In this document: positions 47,455-55,956 of the stretch, piece after piece
Position numbering within the stretch: position 1 is the first letter of the stretch
Layout: each line of letters begins with the position of its first letter
DNA from: Maribacter arenosus
GTDB taxonomy: Bacteria > Bacteroidota > Bacteroidia > Flavobacteriales > Flavobacteriaceae
DNA length: 64,000 nucleotides
NCBI RefSeq assembly: GCF_014610845.1
Contig: NZ_JABTCG010000003.1
Span: forward strand, 62,001-126,000
Direction: 5' to 3'
Notes under the pieces: generated by a model
Told to the model about the DNA's origin: nothing
Database searches by the model: none
What the model saw: only the letters and a program-made list of their open reading frames with translations
Program-made: the position numbers and the translations under genes

Positions 47455-49191
47455 ATGAAAAAGCGGATTTCACTCCCATTTGCACTACTAATGGTATTTG
47501 CCAGTTGTCAATCAGATCAGGACAAAACGTCCGATAAACGTATCAATGTATCATTTTCGAATACCGCAAGTTCAGATGTTTTGGATGGCCGACTTTTGTT
47601 GATGTTCTCTAATAATGAGGCCGAGGAACCTCGATTTCAAATTAATGACGGACTCGAAACCCAATTGATTTTTGGGATGAACGTTGAGGGAATGGAAGCA
47701 GGTAAAAACATAGTTTTCGACGAAACGGTATTTGGATACCCTTATCCAAGTCTTGCCGATGTACCTGCCGGTGAGTACAACGTACAGGCACTTTTGCATG
47801 TGTATGAAACGTTCGACCTTTCTACAGGCCATTCGGTAAAGTTGCCTATGGATAATGGGGAGGGCCAACAATGGAATAAATCTCCCGGTAACGTGTACAG
47901 CCAACCTTTTAAAATTACCATAACAGATAGGGGTATCAAAAATGTAGATGTTGTCATGGATCAGGTAATTCCGCCTATTGAAGAACCAGAGGATACCGAA
48001 TGGGTAAAACATATTAAAGTGAAATCTGAAAAATTATCCGAATTTTGGGGCAGGGATATTTATTTGGGGGCCCATGTTCTGCTCCCAAAAGGATTCAAGG
48101 AGCATCCGGAAGCCAAATACCCCTTGATGGTTTTTCACGGCCATTTCCCCTCCGATTTTGGAGGGTTTAGCACCACCCCGCCCGACCCGAATATGAAACC
48201 CGAATATTCTGAGCGTTTCGATGTGGAAGGATACAATATCATTCAGGCACAAGAATCCTATGATTTTTATAAACGATGGATCGATCCGGATTTCCCCCGC
48301 TTCCTTATTATTGAAATACAACATCCTACGCCTTATTATGACGATTCCTATGCGGTAAATTCCGCAAGCCAGGGACCTTATGGCGACGCCATAACCTATG
48401 AACTAATTCCAGAGATCGAGAGGCAGTTTAGGGGAATGGGCGAAGGCTGGTCCCGCTTTTTATATGGGGGTTCTACAGGAGGATGGGAAGCCCTGGCCGT
48501 ACAGGTTAAATACCCTGACGAATACAATGGCTGTTTTGCGGCCTGTCCGGACCCTATTGATTTTAGGGCGTATTGCTTGACCAATATTTACGAAGATGAA
48601 AATGCATACTACTATCCAAGTGAACACAAAACATTGGAAGTCCCGGCACATCGCGATTATTTGGGCCAAATACAATCCACTTTGCGTCAAGGCAATCATC
48701 TAGAATTGGTTTTAGGCGATAAGTCGAGGTCTGGCCAGCAATGGGATATTTGGGAGGCTACGTATTCGCCCCAAGGAGAGGATGGATATCCAGTACGCTT
48801 GTGGGATAAATTTTCTGGAGATATCGACCACAAGGTAGCCGAATATTGGAAAGAGAATTATGACCTGCGCTATATTCTGGAACGCGATTGGGCTAAATTA
48901 GGGGATCATCTAAAAGGGAAAATCCATATTTATTGTGGGGATATGGATAATTACTATCTCAACAATGCGGTATATCTGATGGAGGATTTTTTAGAAAGCA
49001 CGACTGAACCCTATTACGATGGGGAGGTGGCTTATGGTGATCGGGCAGAGCATTGCTGGAATGGGGATCCTGACCAACCCAATGCGATCAGTCGTATGCG
49101 GTATAATTCCATGTATGTTCCCAAGATCATGAAACGTATTGCCGAAAGTGCGCCAAAAGGTGCCGATTTAACGAGTTGGCGTTATAAATGA
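47455..49191 (+). CDS. Esterase-like alpha/beta hydrolase lipoprotein
   Basis: 578 residues with lipobox VFASC and C18. The N-terminal part (about 25-185) is a beta-rich domain with RINVSFSNTASSDVLDGRLL. The C-terminal part is an alpha/beta hydrolase of the esterase D/Fes kind: the oxyanion stretch KYPLMVFHGHFPSDF, the nucleophile elbow FLYGGSTGGWEAL with S340, and a late histidine in DRAEHCWNGD. Substrate unknown; these proteins often sit among glycan-degrading or siderophore genes. The DUF2306 gene starts 4 nt after its stop, so the two may form an operon. Confidence 0.8.
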   Translation: MKKRISLPFALLMVFASCQSDQDKTSDKRINVSFSNTASSDVLDGRLLLMFSNNEAEEPRFQINDGLETQLIFGMNVEGMEAGKNIVFDETVFGYPYPSLADVPAGEYNVQALLHVYETFDLSTGHSVKLPMDNGEGQQWNKSPGNVYSQPFKITITDRGIKNVDVVMDQVIPPIEEPEDTEWVKHIKVKSEKLSEFWGRDIYLGAHVLLPKGFKEHPEAKYPLMVFHGHFPSDFGGFSTTPPDPNMKPEYSERFDVEGYNIIQAQESYDFYKRWIDPDFPRFLIIEIQHPTPYYDDSYAVNSASQGPYGDAITYELIPEIERQFRGMGEGWSRFLYGGSTGGWEALAVQVKYPDEYNGCFAACPDPIDFRAYCLTNIYEDENAYYYPSEHKTLEVPAHRDYLGQIQSTLRQGNHLELVLGDKSRSGQQWDIWEATYSPQGEDGYPVRLWDKFSGDIDHKVAEYWKENYDLRYILERDWAKLGDHLKGKIHIYCGDMDNYYLNNAVYLMEDFLESTTEPYYDGEVAYGDRAEHCWNGDPDQPNAISRMRYNSMYVPKIMKRIAESAPKGADLTSWRYK

Positions 49192-49195
49192 ATTC

Positions 49196-49819
49196 ATGAA
49201 GAATACATCAAATAAGGTATCATGGGTGGTTTTCGCGGTTTTGGCCGTGACGATAGGTTTATATCCTTTGATGTATTTTGTCGTAGATAGGGAGTTTGGT
49301 CTTTTGGCTTCAAAAAGTGATGAACTGCTGTCGAACACCTTTTGGAATATTGGATTTTACGGACATATTCTCCTGGGTGGACTTGCCTTACTCATTGGAT
49401 GGATCCAGTTTAGTGAAAAAGTAAGGAACTCAAATTTAAAAAGACACCGAGTCATTGGTAAAGTATATGTTATTTCGGTGATTATCAGTGGACTGTGTGC
49501 CCTGTATATTGGTTTCTTTGCAACTGGGGGCATAATAGCTTCTTTAGGTTTTATTTCCTTGGGGATTATTTGGCTTTATACAACTATAATGGCTTACAAC
49601 GCAGCCCGAAAAAAAGATTTTTCGTTGCATAAAGGATTTATGATTTATAGTTATGCCGCATGCTTTGCAGCGGTTACCCTTCGAATTTGGTTGCCCATAT
49701 TGAGCTTTGTCTTTGATGATTTTGTGGTGGCTTACCGCATTGTTGCTTGGTTATGTTGGGTACCCAATATGGTATTCGCTTTTTTCTGGGTGCGTAAAAA
49801 AGGGTTGATCGTAGGCTGA
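49196..49819 (+). CDS. DUF2306 membrane protein
   Basis: 207 residues with about six predicted membrane helices: WVVFAVLAVTIGLYPLMYFV, IGFYGHILLGGLALLIGWIQ, VYVISVIISGLCALYIGFF, LGFISLGIIWLYTTIMAY, then two C-terminal helices. The conserved HILLGGLALLIGWIQF and KRHRVIGKVYV pattern fits DUF2306, with histidines in helices as in haem-binding membrane proteins. Function unknown. It follows the esterase after 4 nt. Confidence 0.8.
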   Translation: MKNTSNKVSWVVFAVLAVTIGLYPLMYFVVDREFGLLASKSDELLSNTFWNIGFYGHILLGGLALLIGWIQFSEKVRNSNLKRHRVIGKVYVISVIISGLCALYIGFFATGGIIASLGFISLGIIWLYTTIMAYNAARKKDFSLHKGFMIYSYAACFAAVTLRIWLPILSFVFDDFVVAYRIVAWLCWVPNMVFAFFWVRKKGLIVG

Positions 49820-49945
49820 TCGATTCATTGTAGGGTCCACACTATAATGCTTAAGTAAAATACGGGGCTATATTATTAGTTGATCTTAAATAAATGTAAT
49901 TTAGTATGTCTTTTTGAAATAGAAAAAAAATAAAATAAAACGAAC

Positions 49946-50506
49946 ATGATAACTATGATAATTTTACTCGGTTTACTCATTCTGGTTGTATTATTACTTG
50001 TAGGGATATTCAATCGATTTGTAAAAAATAGGAATACGGTAAATGATGCCTGGAGCAATATTGACGTGGCATTGAAACGGCGATATGATCTGATTCCAAA
50101 TTTGGTGGAAACCGTCAAGGGGTATGCAAAGCATGAAAAATCCACGTTGGAAGATGTAACCAATGCCCGAAATGCGGCTATGCAGGTACCTAAAGGGGAC
50201 ATAAATGCCCAAATCAAGGCGGAGAATCAATTACAACAAAGCCTACGGAGTATTTTTGCCCTTGGTGAAGCTTACCCGGATTTAAAGGCCAACACAAATT
50301 TTTTGGATTTACAAGAGAAATTGAATGTAATTGAAGAGAATCTCGAACGCAGCAGGCGTTATTACAACGGAACCGTAAGGGAAAATAATACCTATGGTGA
50401 AAGTTTTCCAGGAGTGCTTTTTGCAGGAATGTTCAAATACCAGCATTTTGACTTTTTCGAAGTTGATGAGGCAAGTAGGGCCAATGTAAAAGTGGATTTT
50501 TCTTAG
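49946..50506 (+). CDS. lemA: LemA family protein
   Basis: 186 residues. One N-terminal membrane helix (ILLGLLILVVLLLVGIFNRF), then the LemA core: RNTVNDAWSNIDVALKRRYD, LIPNLVETVKGYAKHEKSTL and YNGTVRENNTYGESFPGVLF. LemA proteins are membrane-anchored helical proteins of unclear role. The next gene encodes a DUF2207 protein, a partnership found in many bacteria. Confidence 0.93.
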   Translation: MITMIILLGLLILVVLLLVGIFNRFVKNRNTVNDAWSNIDVALKRRYDLIPNLVETVKGYAKHEKSTLEDVTNARNAAMQVPKGDINAQIKAENQLQQSLRSIFALGEAYPDLKANTNFLDLQEKLNVIEENLERSRRYYNGTVRENNTYGESFPGVLFAGMFKYQHFDFFEVDEASRANVKVDFS

Positions 50507-50743
50507 ATCCTTATCTGGATAGGAATAATTAGGATTTTTTGTGAAGACAAGTGGTCGTACATTCATAGAACACTTTGTAGAACGTTATTGTAATTTAACA
50601 TGACCATCTTTAGGTGGTGTATGGCTTTTGATCTTCCGACCGTACCAACCCCAAAAACAAGTATGGGCTACTTGCAGCTAAAAATGGGTCAACAATCGGT
50701 GGTCGTTGGCTTAGGGGTGATTAATATAACTGAACTTTTATCG
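50507..50743. other. lemA-DUF2207 intergenic region
   Basis: 237 nt without a supported gene. A short ATCCT/AGGAT inverted pair around 50507-50540 followed by TTTTTT may be a weak terminator. The downstream frame stays open to 50600 without resembling a protein start. Confidence 0.4.
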
Positions 50744-52438
50744 ATGAAAAGGTTTTTTTTGGTGCTATTCGCTTTGCTTCCCATTTTTAATGGGTTTGCA
50801 CAGGATTTCACGGTGCATGGTTACTCGGTAGAAATCTTCATTCATCAAGAGGGCTATTTTGATGTTATTGAAAATTACGACGTCAACTTTGAAACATACA
50901 AGCATGGTATTTACCGCACCATACAAACCAACTATGACCTCATAGATGAAGAAGGTAACGCCCAGAAAAGGAGAATAAAAATCAGGGATATAAAGGTTCC
51001 GAATTATAAATTTGATGCCCCATTTGACTTTGTCCAAAAGTTGAGTGATCAGATTGAAATTAAAATCGGGGATGAAAATAAAACCCTTATAGGGCCACAG
51101 CATTATGAAATCAGCTATCGTGTTTACAATGCCTTTCTATTTACAGATTCCCAAATTCGGTTTTATTGGAATATAAAACCCGATGGGTGGCAGGCCGATT
51201 TTCATCAAATTACTTTTAAGATACACGTCCCGGATGAAATAATACTTGGCAGGGAGAATAGTTTTGTTTATTCGGGCCTTTCGGGAACCAGGATCACGAG
51301 CAATGATTTTAAAATTGACTTTGACAAAGGATCGTTGGAAGGTAGGGGTATCGAAGATTTCGTATCACGTCCAGGGGAAAGTGTGACCGTATTGATCAAT
51401 CTTCCTCCCAATGCTATAAAGGAAATAAAACCTTTATGGCCATTTTGGAATGAGTATGGTTGGTTGTTCTTCGTTGGGGCTTTGATTATCGCATTCTTTT
51501 TGATATGGCGGAAATTTGGTAAGGACGAACGGGTTGTGCGCACTACGAGTTACTATCCGCCAGAGAATATAGACCCCGCAATGGCAGGTTTTCTCATTGA
51601 CGATAAAGCGGACAATGCGGATTTGATTTCATTGTTGCCTTTTTGGGGGTCCAAAGGACATTTACGGATTGAGGAAGTGCCCAAAAAAGGTCTGTTCGGA
51701 AAAAAGGATACCAAACTTATTTGTTTAAAACCATTACCGAACGAAGTGGCGGATTATGAATTAAAGATATTCAATGGGTTGTTTGGCAGTAATCCGGGCA
51801 AAGATGGGGCCGAAGTACTGGTAAGCAGTTTAAAAGACACCTTTTACACTACCATGTTAGAAGCGAATAGGGCCCTAAAGAAAAAGGCACAGCCCTATTA
51901 TGTGGCTGAATCAAAAAAAATACAGGGCATCACTTGGATCGTTTTAGTCTTCATAGCCATAGTATTGACCTTTGTGGGATTAGTTTATTGGGGGCTCTTA
52001 GCTGCCATAGCCCTTTTTATTACCTGTATTTTATTGATGATCCTCAATGTCTATATGGTGAAAAAAAATTCCAGGGGTAACCGGGTGCTTTCAGAATTAA
52101 AGGGTTTCAAGCAATTTATAAAAGTGGCAGAGGAAAATAAATTGAAGATGTTGTTAAAGGATGATTCTAGCTATTTTGAAAATACTATGGGGTATGCCCT
52201 TGCCTTCGGTAGATTTGATAAATGGGCCAAAAAGTTCGAAGCTTTGCACGTACCACCCCCACAATGGTATAGCTCCCCATCCTCCAAGACGCTTACCATG
52301 CACAGTTTTTCAAAATCGTTCTCAAGATCAATGACCATGGCAAAATCGAATATGGTGAGCACCCCCTCGAGCAGTGGGTCCTCTGGAGGCGGATCTTCCG
52401 GGGGCGGATTCGGTGGAGGCGGTGGCGGAAGTTGGTAG
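50744..52438 (+). CDS. DUF2207 membrane protein
   Basis: 564 residues from the ATG at 50744, where the protein has a clean signal peptide (MKRFFLVLFALLPIFNGFAQ). An in-frame start 48 codons upstream has none. A periplasmic N-terminal domain (about 20-235: YDVNFETYKHGIYRTIQTNY, YRVYNAFLF, IRFYWNIKPDGWQADFHQI) precedes a helix near residue 245, a cytoplasmic segment (TTSYYPPENIDPAMAGFLID) and two more helices. It ends in a glycine-serine tail, GSSGGGSSGGGFGGGGGGSW. Partner of LemA; role unknown. Confidence 0.88.
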   Translation: MKRFFLVLFALLPIFNGFAQDFTVHGYSVEIFIHQEGYFDVIENYDVNFETYKHGIYRTIQTNYDLIDEEGNAQKRRIKIRDIKVPNYKFDAPFDFVQKLSDQIEIKIGDENKTLIGPQHYEISYRVYNAFLFTDSQIRFYWNIKPDGWQADFHQITFKIHVPDEIILGRENSFVYSGLSGTRITSNDFKIDFDKGSLEGRGIEDFVSRPGESVTVLINLPPNAIKEIKPLWPFWNEYGWLFFVGALIIAFFLIWRKFGKDERVVRTTSYYPPENIDPAMAGFLIDDKADNADLISLLPFWGSKGHLRIEEVPKKGLFGKKDTKLICLKPLPNEVADYELKIFNGLFGSNPGKDGAEVLVSSLKDTFYTTMLEANRALKKKAQPYYVAESKKIQGITWIVLVFIAIVLTFVGLVYWGLLAAIALFITCILLMILNVYMVKKNSRGNRVLSELKGFKQFIKVAEENKLKMLLKDDSSYFENTMGYALAFGRFDKWAKKFEALHVPPPQWYSSPSSKTLTMHSFSKSFSRSMTMAKSNMVSTPSSSGSSGGGSSGGGFGGGGGGSW

Positions 52439-52489
52439 TGCCAAAAAGTGGGTTTTTAGAGTGATTTCGCCTGGATATAAACAAGAATA

Positions 52490-52813
52490 ATGAAAAAGAA
52501 ACTCACCACCTTATGCATGTTGTTTTTTCTTTTTATGGCTTGTAAGGAGTCTACAAAAAAAGGGTCTTCCAGCTTGGATTCAATTACATCGGGCAACCCT
52601 ATTTTTGAAGGTTGGTATGCCGACCCTGAAGCTGTGGTGTTCAAAAACGAATATTGGGTGTACCATACCTATTCCTATTTTACAGGGATTGTGCCATGGG
52701 AAGATGGTAGTCTTTTCATGAAAATTACTTCAGAATTCAGAGGGTTATGTGGAAGGTCCGTTTACGTTTTTGTTCGTGAAAGGCATTTTGAAGTAATCGA
52801 ATTGATGGGGTAA
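52490..52813 (+). pseudogene. Truncated GH43-type glycosidase fragment (lipoprotein N-terminus)
   Basis: The frame encodes 107 residues. It starts with a lipoprotein signal (LFFLFMAC, then KESTKKGSS) and continues with NPIFEGWYADPEAVVFKNEY and WVYHTYSYF. That is the first blade of a GH43 five-bladed propeller, with the catalytic-base aspartate in ADPEA. After about residue 65 the similarity stops and the rest has no GH43 character; a full enzyme needs about 300 more residues. It is most likely a deletion remnant of an arabinanase or xylosidase. A real short product cannot be excluded. It sits beside a CE1 esterase, a common partner in xylan degradation. Confidence 0.7.
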
Positions 52814-52843
52814 TTTCATAGTCCCAGTGCCTAAATGGTTAAA

Positions 52844-52851
52844 TACTTTTG
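52844..52851 (+). promoter_or_regulatory. Candidate -7 box of the CE1 esterase gene
   Basis: TACTTTTG is a perfect TAnnTTTG match, 69 nt upstream of the start at 52921. No -33 element was seen, so support is limited. Confidence 0.35.
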
Positions 52852-52920
52852 CACTCACCTGCATCTTAATTCAGTGGTCTTTTCTTATCTTGTCATCAAT
52901 AAAAAGTAACCCAAAATAAG

Positions 52921-53778
52921 ATGAAGAAAACTATACTTTTATTTGTATTCTGTTTCGCGATAATGGTTTCGGCCAATGCACAAACCGGTAAGGTTTACGA
53001 CGATCTGGCCTTGACCAGTAAAATTCTTAAGAGTGAACGCAAATATGCCGTGTACCTACCACCAGATTATGAAACCTCAGAGCGAAGTTATCCTGTTTTG
53101 TATCTACTTCATGGGGCAGGGGATGATCAGACAGGTTGGGTGCAATTTGGCGAGGTACTTCGAATAACCGATAATGCCATTAAGGATGGTACTGCAACTC
53201 CCATGGTTATTGTCATGCCCGATGCCCAGACCGGTCAAAGAGGGTATTTTAATCAGGGAGATTGGCGTTATGAGGATTTCTTTTTTGAGGAACTCATGCC
53301 CTATGTTGAGCAAAAATATCGAATTAAGAGCGAAAAAAGATATCGCGCTGTGGCGGGACTTTCTATGGGCGGTGGAGGTTCCTTTATGTATGCACTGCAT
53401 CATCCAGAATTGTTTTCTTCGGCCTGTCCTCTGAGCGCATATATAGGTCCATTGACTATTGAGGATTTCAAGGCACAGATCAATAAGGGGGGGCAAAATT
53501 ATTCGGATAAAGAAATACAAGAGTATTTTGAACGACACAACACCCTTAATTTAATCGAGAGCGTTCCCGTTGAAGATATAAAATCGGTTCGATGGTATAT
53601 TGATTGTGGTGATGACGATTTTTTGTATGAGGGTAATAGTTTGGTACATATTGCCATGAAAAAGAAAGAGATTCCACATGAATACAGGGTTCGCGACGGT
53701 GGTCATAGTTGGACGTACTGGCGGGAATCTTTGCCTAAGGTGTTGGAATTTGTTTCACAGGCATTTCATCAGTATTAA
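52921..53778 (+). CDS. Secreted esterase, CE1 (feruloyl/acetylxylan esterase-like)
   Basis: 285 residues with a signal peptide ending at ANAQ (residue 21). The catalytic triad is readable: S148 in AGLSMGGGGS, Asp in IDCGDDDFLY (231-233) and H262 in RDGGHSWTYW. The oxyanion stretch is YLLHGAGDDQTGW. Such enzymes release ferulic or acetyl groups from xylan, or act on other esters, in the periplasm or outside. It follows the GH43 remnant, in line with a decayed hemicellulose locus. The next gene begins 9 nt later. Confidence 0.88.
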   Translation: MKKTILLFVFCFAIMVSANAQTGKVYDDLALTSKILKSERKYAVYLPPDYETSERSYPVLYLLHGAGDDQTGWVQFGEVLRITDNAIKDGTATPMVIVMPDAQTGQRGYFNQGDWRYEDFFFEELMPYVEQKYRIKSEKRYRAVAGLSMGGGGSFMYALHHPELFSSACPLSAYIGPLTIEDFKAQINKGGQNYSDKEIQEYFERHNTLNLIESVPVEDIKSVRWYIDCGDDDFLYEGNSLVHIAMKKKEIPHEYRVRDGGHSWTYWRESLPKVLEFVSQAFHQY

Positions 53779-53787
53779 AAGAAGATA

Positions 53788-53973
53788 ATGAACAAAAAAA
53801 GAGTATTGGTACAAGTATTGGCCGCAATAGTATTGTATGTTATTATCTCATTAATTCTTGAAAAGGAATATTCGAACGATATTATCATGCGAGAAGTTCT
53901 TGAAGGACTTGTTTTTGGTGCCCTTTATGGGGCATTTATCTGGTTTAGGGAAAAATGGAAGAACAAGGAATAA
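53788..53973 (+). CDS. Small membrane protein of unknown function
   Basis: 61 residues with two hydrophobic stretches: VLVQVLAAIVLYVIISLIL and LEGLVFGALYGAFIWF. The C-terminus is basic (REKWKNKE). No domain recognised. It starts 9 nt after the CE1 gene, so it is probably co-transcribed. A weak AAAACC/GGTTTT stem follows at 53972-53996. Confidence 0.65.
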   Translation: MNKKRVLVQVLAAIVLYVIISLILEKEYSNDIIMREVLEGLVFGALYGAFIWFREKWKNKE

Positions 53974-54041
53974 AACCAGATACATTTACCGGTTTTGCGA
54001 AATGAATACTAGAAAGTAAAGTACATTTAATGATTCCCCAA

Positions 54042-54464
54042 TTACTTCGCAAATAATTGTCCCATATCTTTAAAAGCCTTGAATTCCAAGGCATTCCCTG
54101 CTGGGTCTAAAAAGAACATGGTGGCTTGCTCACCTATCAGCCCCTTAAAACGTATATACGGGGCAATAACGAACTTCACCCCTTTGGATTTCAACTCCTC
54201 TGAAAACGTTTGAAACGTGTCCCAGGGTAAGACTACACCATAATGGGGTACAGGAACATTTTTACCATCTACGGGATTGGTGTGAAGTGCTTCTTTGGAT
54301 TTGGGTTTATAATGAATGACCAATTGGTGTCCAAATAAATTAAAATCCACCCAATGGTCGCTACTACGGCCTTCTTCACAATTCAGGATCTCACCATAGA
54401 ATTTACGGCATTCGTCCAAATTATGAACAGGTATCGCGATGTGGAAAGGAGTTACATTTCGCAT
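54042..54464 (-). CDS. VOC (glyoxalase/dioxygenase-like) family protein
   Basis: 140 residues with one VOC domain built of two beta-alpha-beta3 modules: [20 protein letters not shown] in the first and [18 protein letters not shown] with [15 protein letters not shown] in the second. Metal ligands are probably H8, H50 or H55 and E131. The family covers glyoxalases, dioxygenases and resistance proteins, so the reaction is not assigned. Transcribed alone. Confidence 0.88.
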   Translation of the reverse strand: MRNVTPFHIAIPVHNLDECRKFYGEILNCEEGRSSDHWVDFNLFGHQLVIHYKPKSKEALHTNPVDGKNVPVPHYGVVLPWDTFQTFSEELKSKGVKFVIAPYIRFKGLIGEQATMFFLDPAGNALEFKAFKDMGQLFAK

Positions 54465-54495
54465 ATATATAAGTTTGATTAAATGTAGGTTTTTT

Positions 54496-55335
54496 CTAAG
54501 ATTTTATAAAATCCAAAATGCGAAGATTCACCTCATCGTGATGCATCGAATGCCCATAACCTTCAGTAGTATAAAATTCACTGTTTTTCCAGGAGGCATG
54601 TACTGGCTCTGAGGCGCTGAAAGGAATAATGGTATCCCTCCTATCATGTATGATCAGCCCTTTTTTGTCTAAATGTCCTTTAAAGTCCGACGAATTGAAT
54701 TCATGGATTCTAAAACCATAATTTTTCAATATATAATCATCCAAACCATTGAAAACAACATCATTGAATTTTAAGAGTTGTTGGTATTGTTGCATTACGT
54801 CTTGAAGTTTTGATGGCGAACCTATAGTCACAATTTTTTCAATTTCAGAATCAGGATATTTTTCCTGATGGTACAACGTATTCATACCGCCTACCGAATG
54901 ACCAATTATTATTTTTGGTTTGTAGGCATCCACAATAACCTTGGTACATTCCGTATAAAGGGCAACATTGAAGATGCTCCCAGTTGAATTCCCATGGGCC
55001 GGGGCATCAAAAGCGATGATATTATAGTTTTCATCTTTTAGGAACGCTATTAATTTTCTCCAACGAAAAGAGTTGCTTTCCCATCCATGTAATAAAAGCA
55101 CGGTATCTTTATCCCCTTTCCATTGATAGGTCTGTAATTCAATATTCATTGCCTGTAAACGTTGATGTCTTGCATCGTCGAGATACGCTGATTGGGCCGA
55201 AAGTACTTTTCCTTTTCTCGGGGTACAGAATAATTGAAAAGCTTTCTTTGCCGCTTCTTGTTGGGAAAAAAGTGACAATGAGTTGAAATAAGCCCCATAA
55301 GCAAGGGGAATGAATTTATTGAGTGCTTTTTGCAT
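54496..55335 (-). CDS. Alpha/beta-fold hydrolase
   Basis: 279 residues. The hydrolase core shows [32 protein letters not shown], the nucleophile elbow [13 protein letters not shown], an acidic residue in [15 protein letters not shown] and the catalytic histidine in [10 protein letters not shown]. No signal peptide, so it is probably cytoplasmic. Substrate unknown. Nearest relatives are lipase/esterase-like proteins that are widespread in Flavobacteriaceae. Confidence 0.88.
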   Translation of the reverse strand: MQKALNKFIPLAYGAYFNSLSLFSQQEAAKKAFQLFCTPRKGKVLSAQSAYLDDARHQRLQAMNIELQTYQWKGDKDTVLLLHGWESNSFRWRKLIAFLKDENYNIIAFDAPAHGNSTGSIFNVALYTECTKVIVDAYKPKIIIGHSVGGMNTLYHQEKYPDSEIEKIVTIGSPSKLQDVMQQYQQLLKFNDVVFNGLDDYILKNYGFRIHEFNSSDFKGHLDKKGLIIHDRRDTIIPFSASEPVHASWKNSEFYTTEGYGHSMHHDEVNLRILDFIKS

Positions 55336-55395
55336 TATGTATATTGGCTATTGAATCGGATTTGGGTAATAGATAAGGTCGGGGATGGCAAAAGC

Positions 55396-55950
55396 TTATT
55401 CCCAACCCACCATCAAATACTTTATTTTCGCGTTATCCGGTACCTGAACCGCATCTATATTAGGACTTGAGACATAGCGAAGGCTTTCGGGCAGTTGACT
55501 TTTGTCGATGGTAAAATAGATATCACTATCCTTGACGAAAATTACGATATTGTTGATAGACGTTACGATCTTTTGAATCGTATACTTTTCCTTGATGTCT
55601 TTGAATGTACTTTGTAGGCCAATGCCTTGTTCAGTTTTGAATCTTGGATCGTTAATCCTAACATTCTGGATTTTAGGAATACTATCCGAACTGGGAGTCA
55701 AGGTCAAGAGGTGATTTCCTCCCTTTTCGTATATTTTAATACTTCTGGCGCCCAAGCCGGATGTTAATTTCATGGTATCCTTAACTATGGAATCCTGATA
55801 AAATATAACATCCAAATCCCTGATCAAACTAATTTTTTCAAGTTGGCCTACACTGTTATTGGTTATTAGGAATTTGGTGTCTTTTTCTTTTTCGCACTGT
55901 GTCAATAAGGCCATGCAACAGATGCCTATGACTATAATAATTTTCTTCAT
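55396..55950 (-). CDS. Lipoprotein of unknown function
   Basis: 184 residues from the ATG at 55948-55950; a TTG two codons upstream is less likely. Lipobox ALLTQC followed by EKEKDTK. The mature part is beta-rich (FLITNNSVGQLEKISLIRDL, YEKGGNHLLTLTPSS) with no recognised domain. It lies just downstream of the HerA-like ATPase gene, 6 nt after its stop, so it may share its transcript. Confidence 0.75.
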   Translation of the reverse strand: MKKIIIVIGICCMALLTQCEKEKDTKFLITNNSVGQLEKISLIRDLDVIFYQDSIVKDTMKLTSGLGARSIKIYEKGGNHLLTLTPSSDSIPKIQNVRINDPRFKTEQGIGLQSTFKDIKEKYTIQKIVTSINNIVIFVKDSDIYFTIDKSQLPESLRYVSSPNIDAVQVPDNAKIKYLMVGWE

Positions 55951-55956
55951 GTTCAA

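Noticed and set aside
50600-50743. Longer N-terminus for the DUF2207 protein starting at 50600
   Set aside because: The extra 48 residues have no domain character and would bury the signal peptide that begins at 50744.
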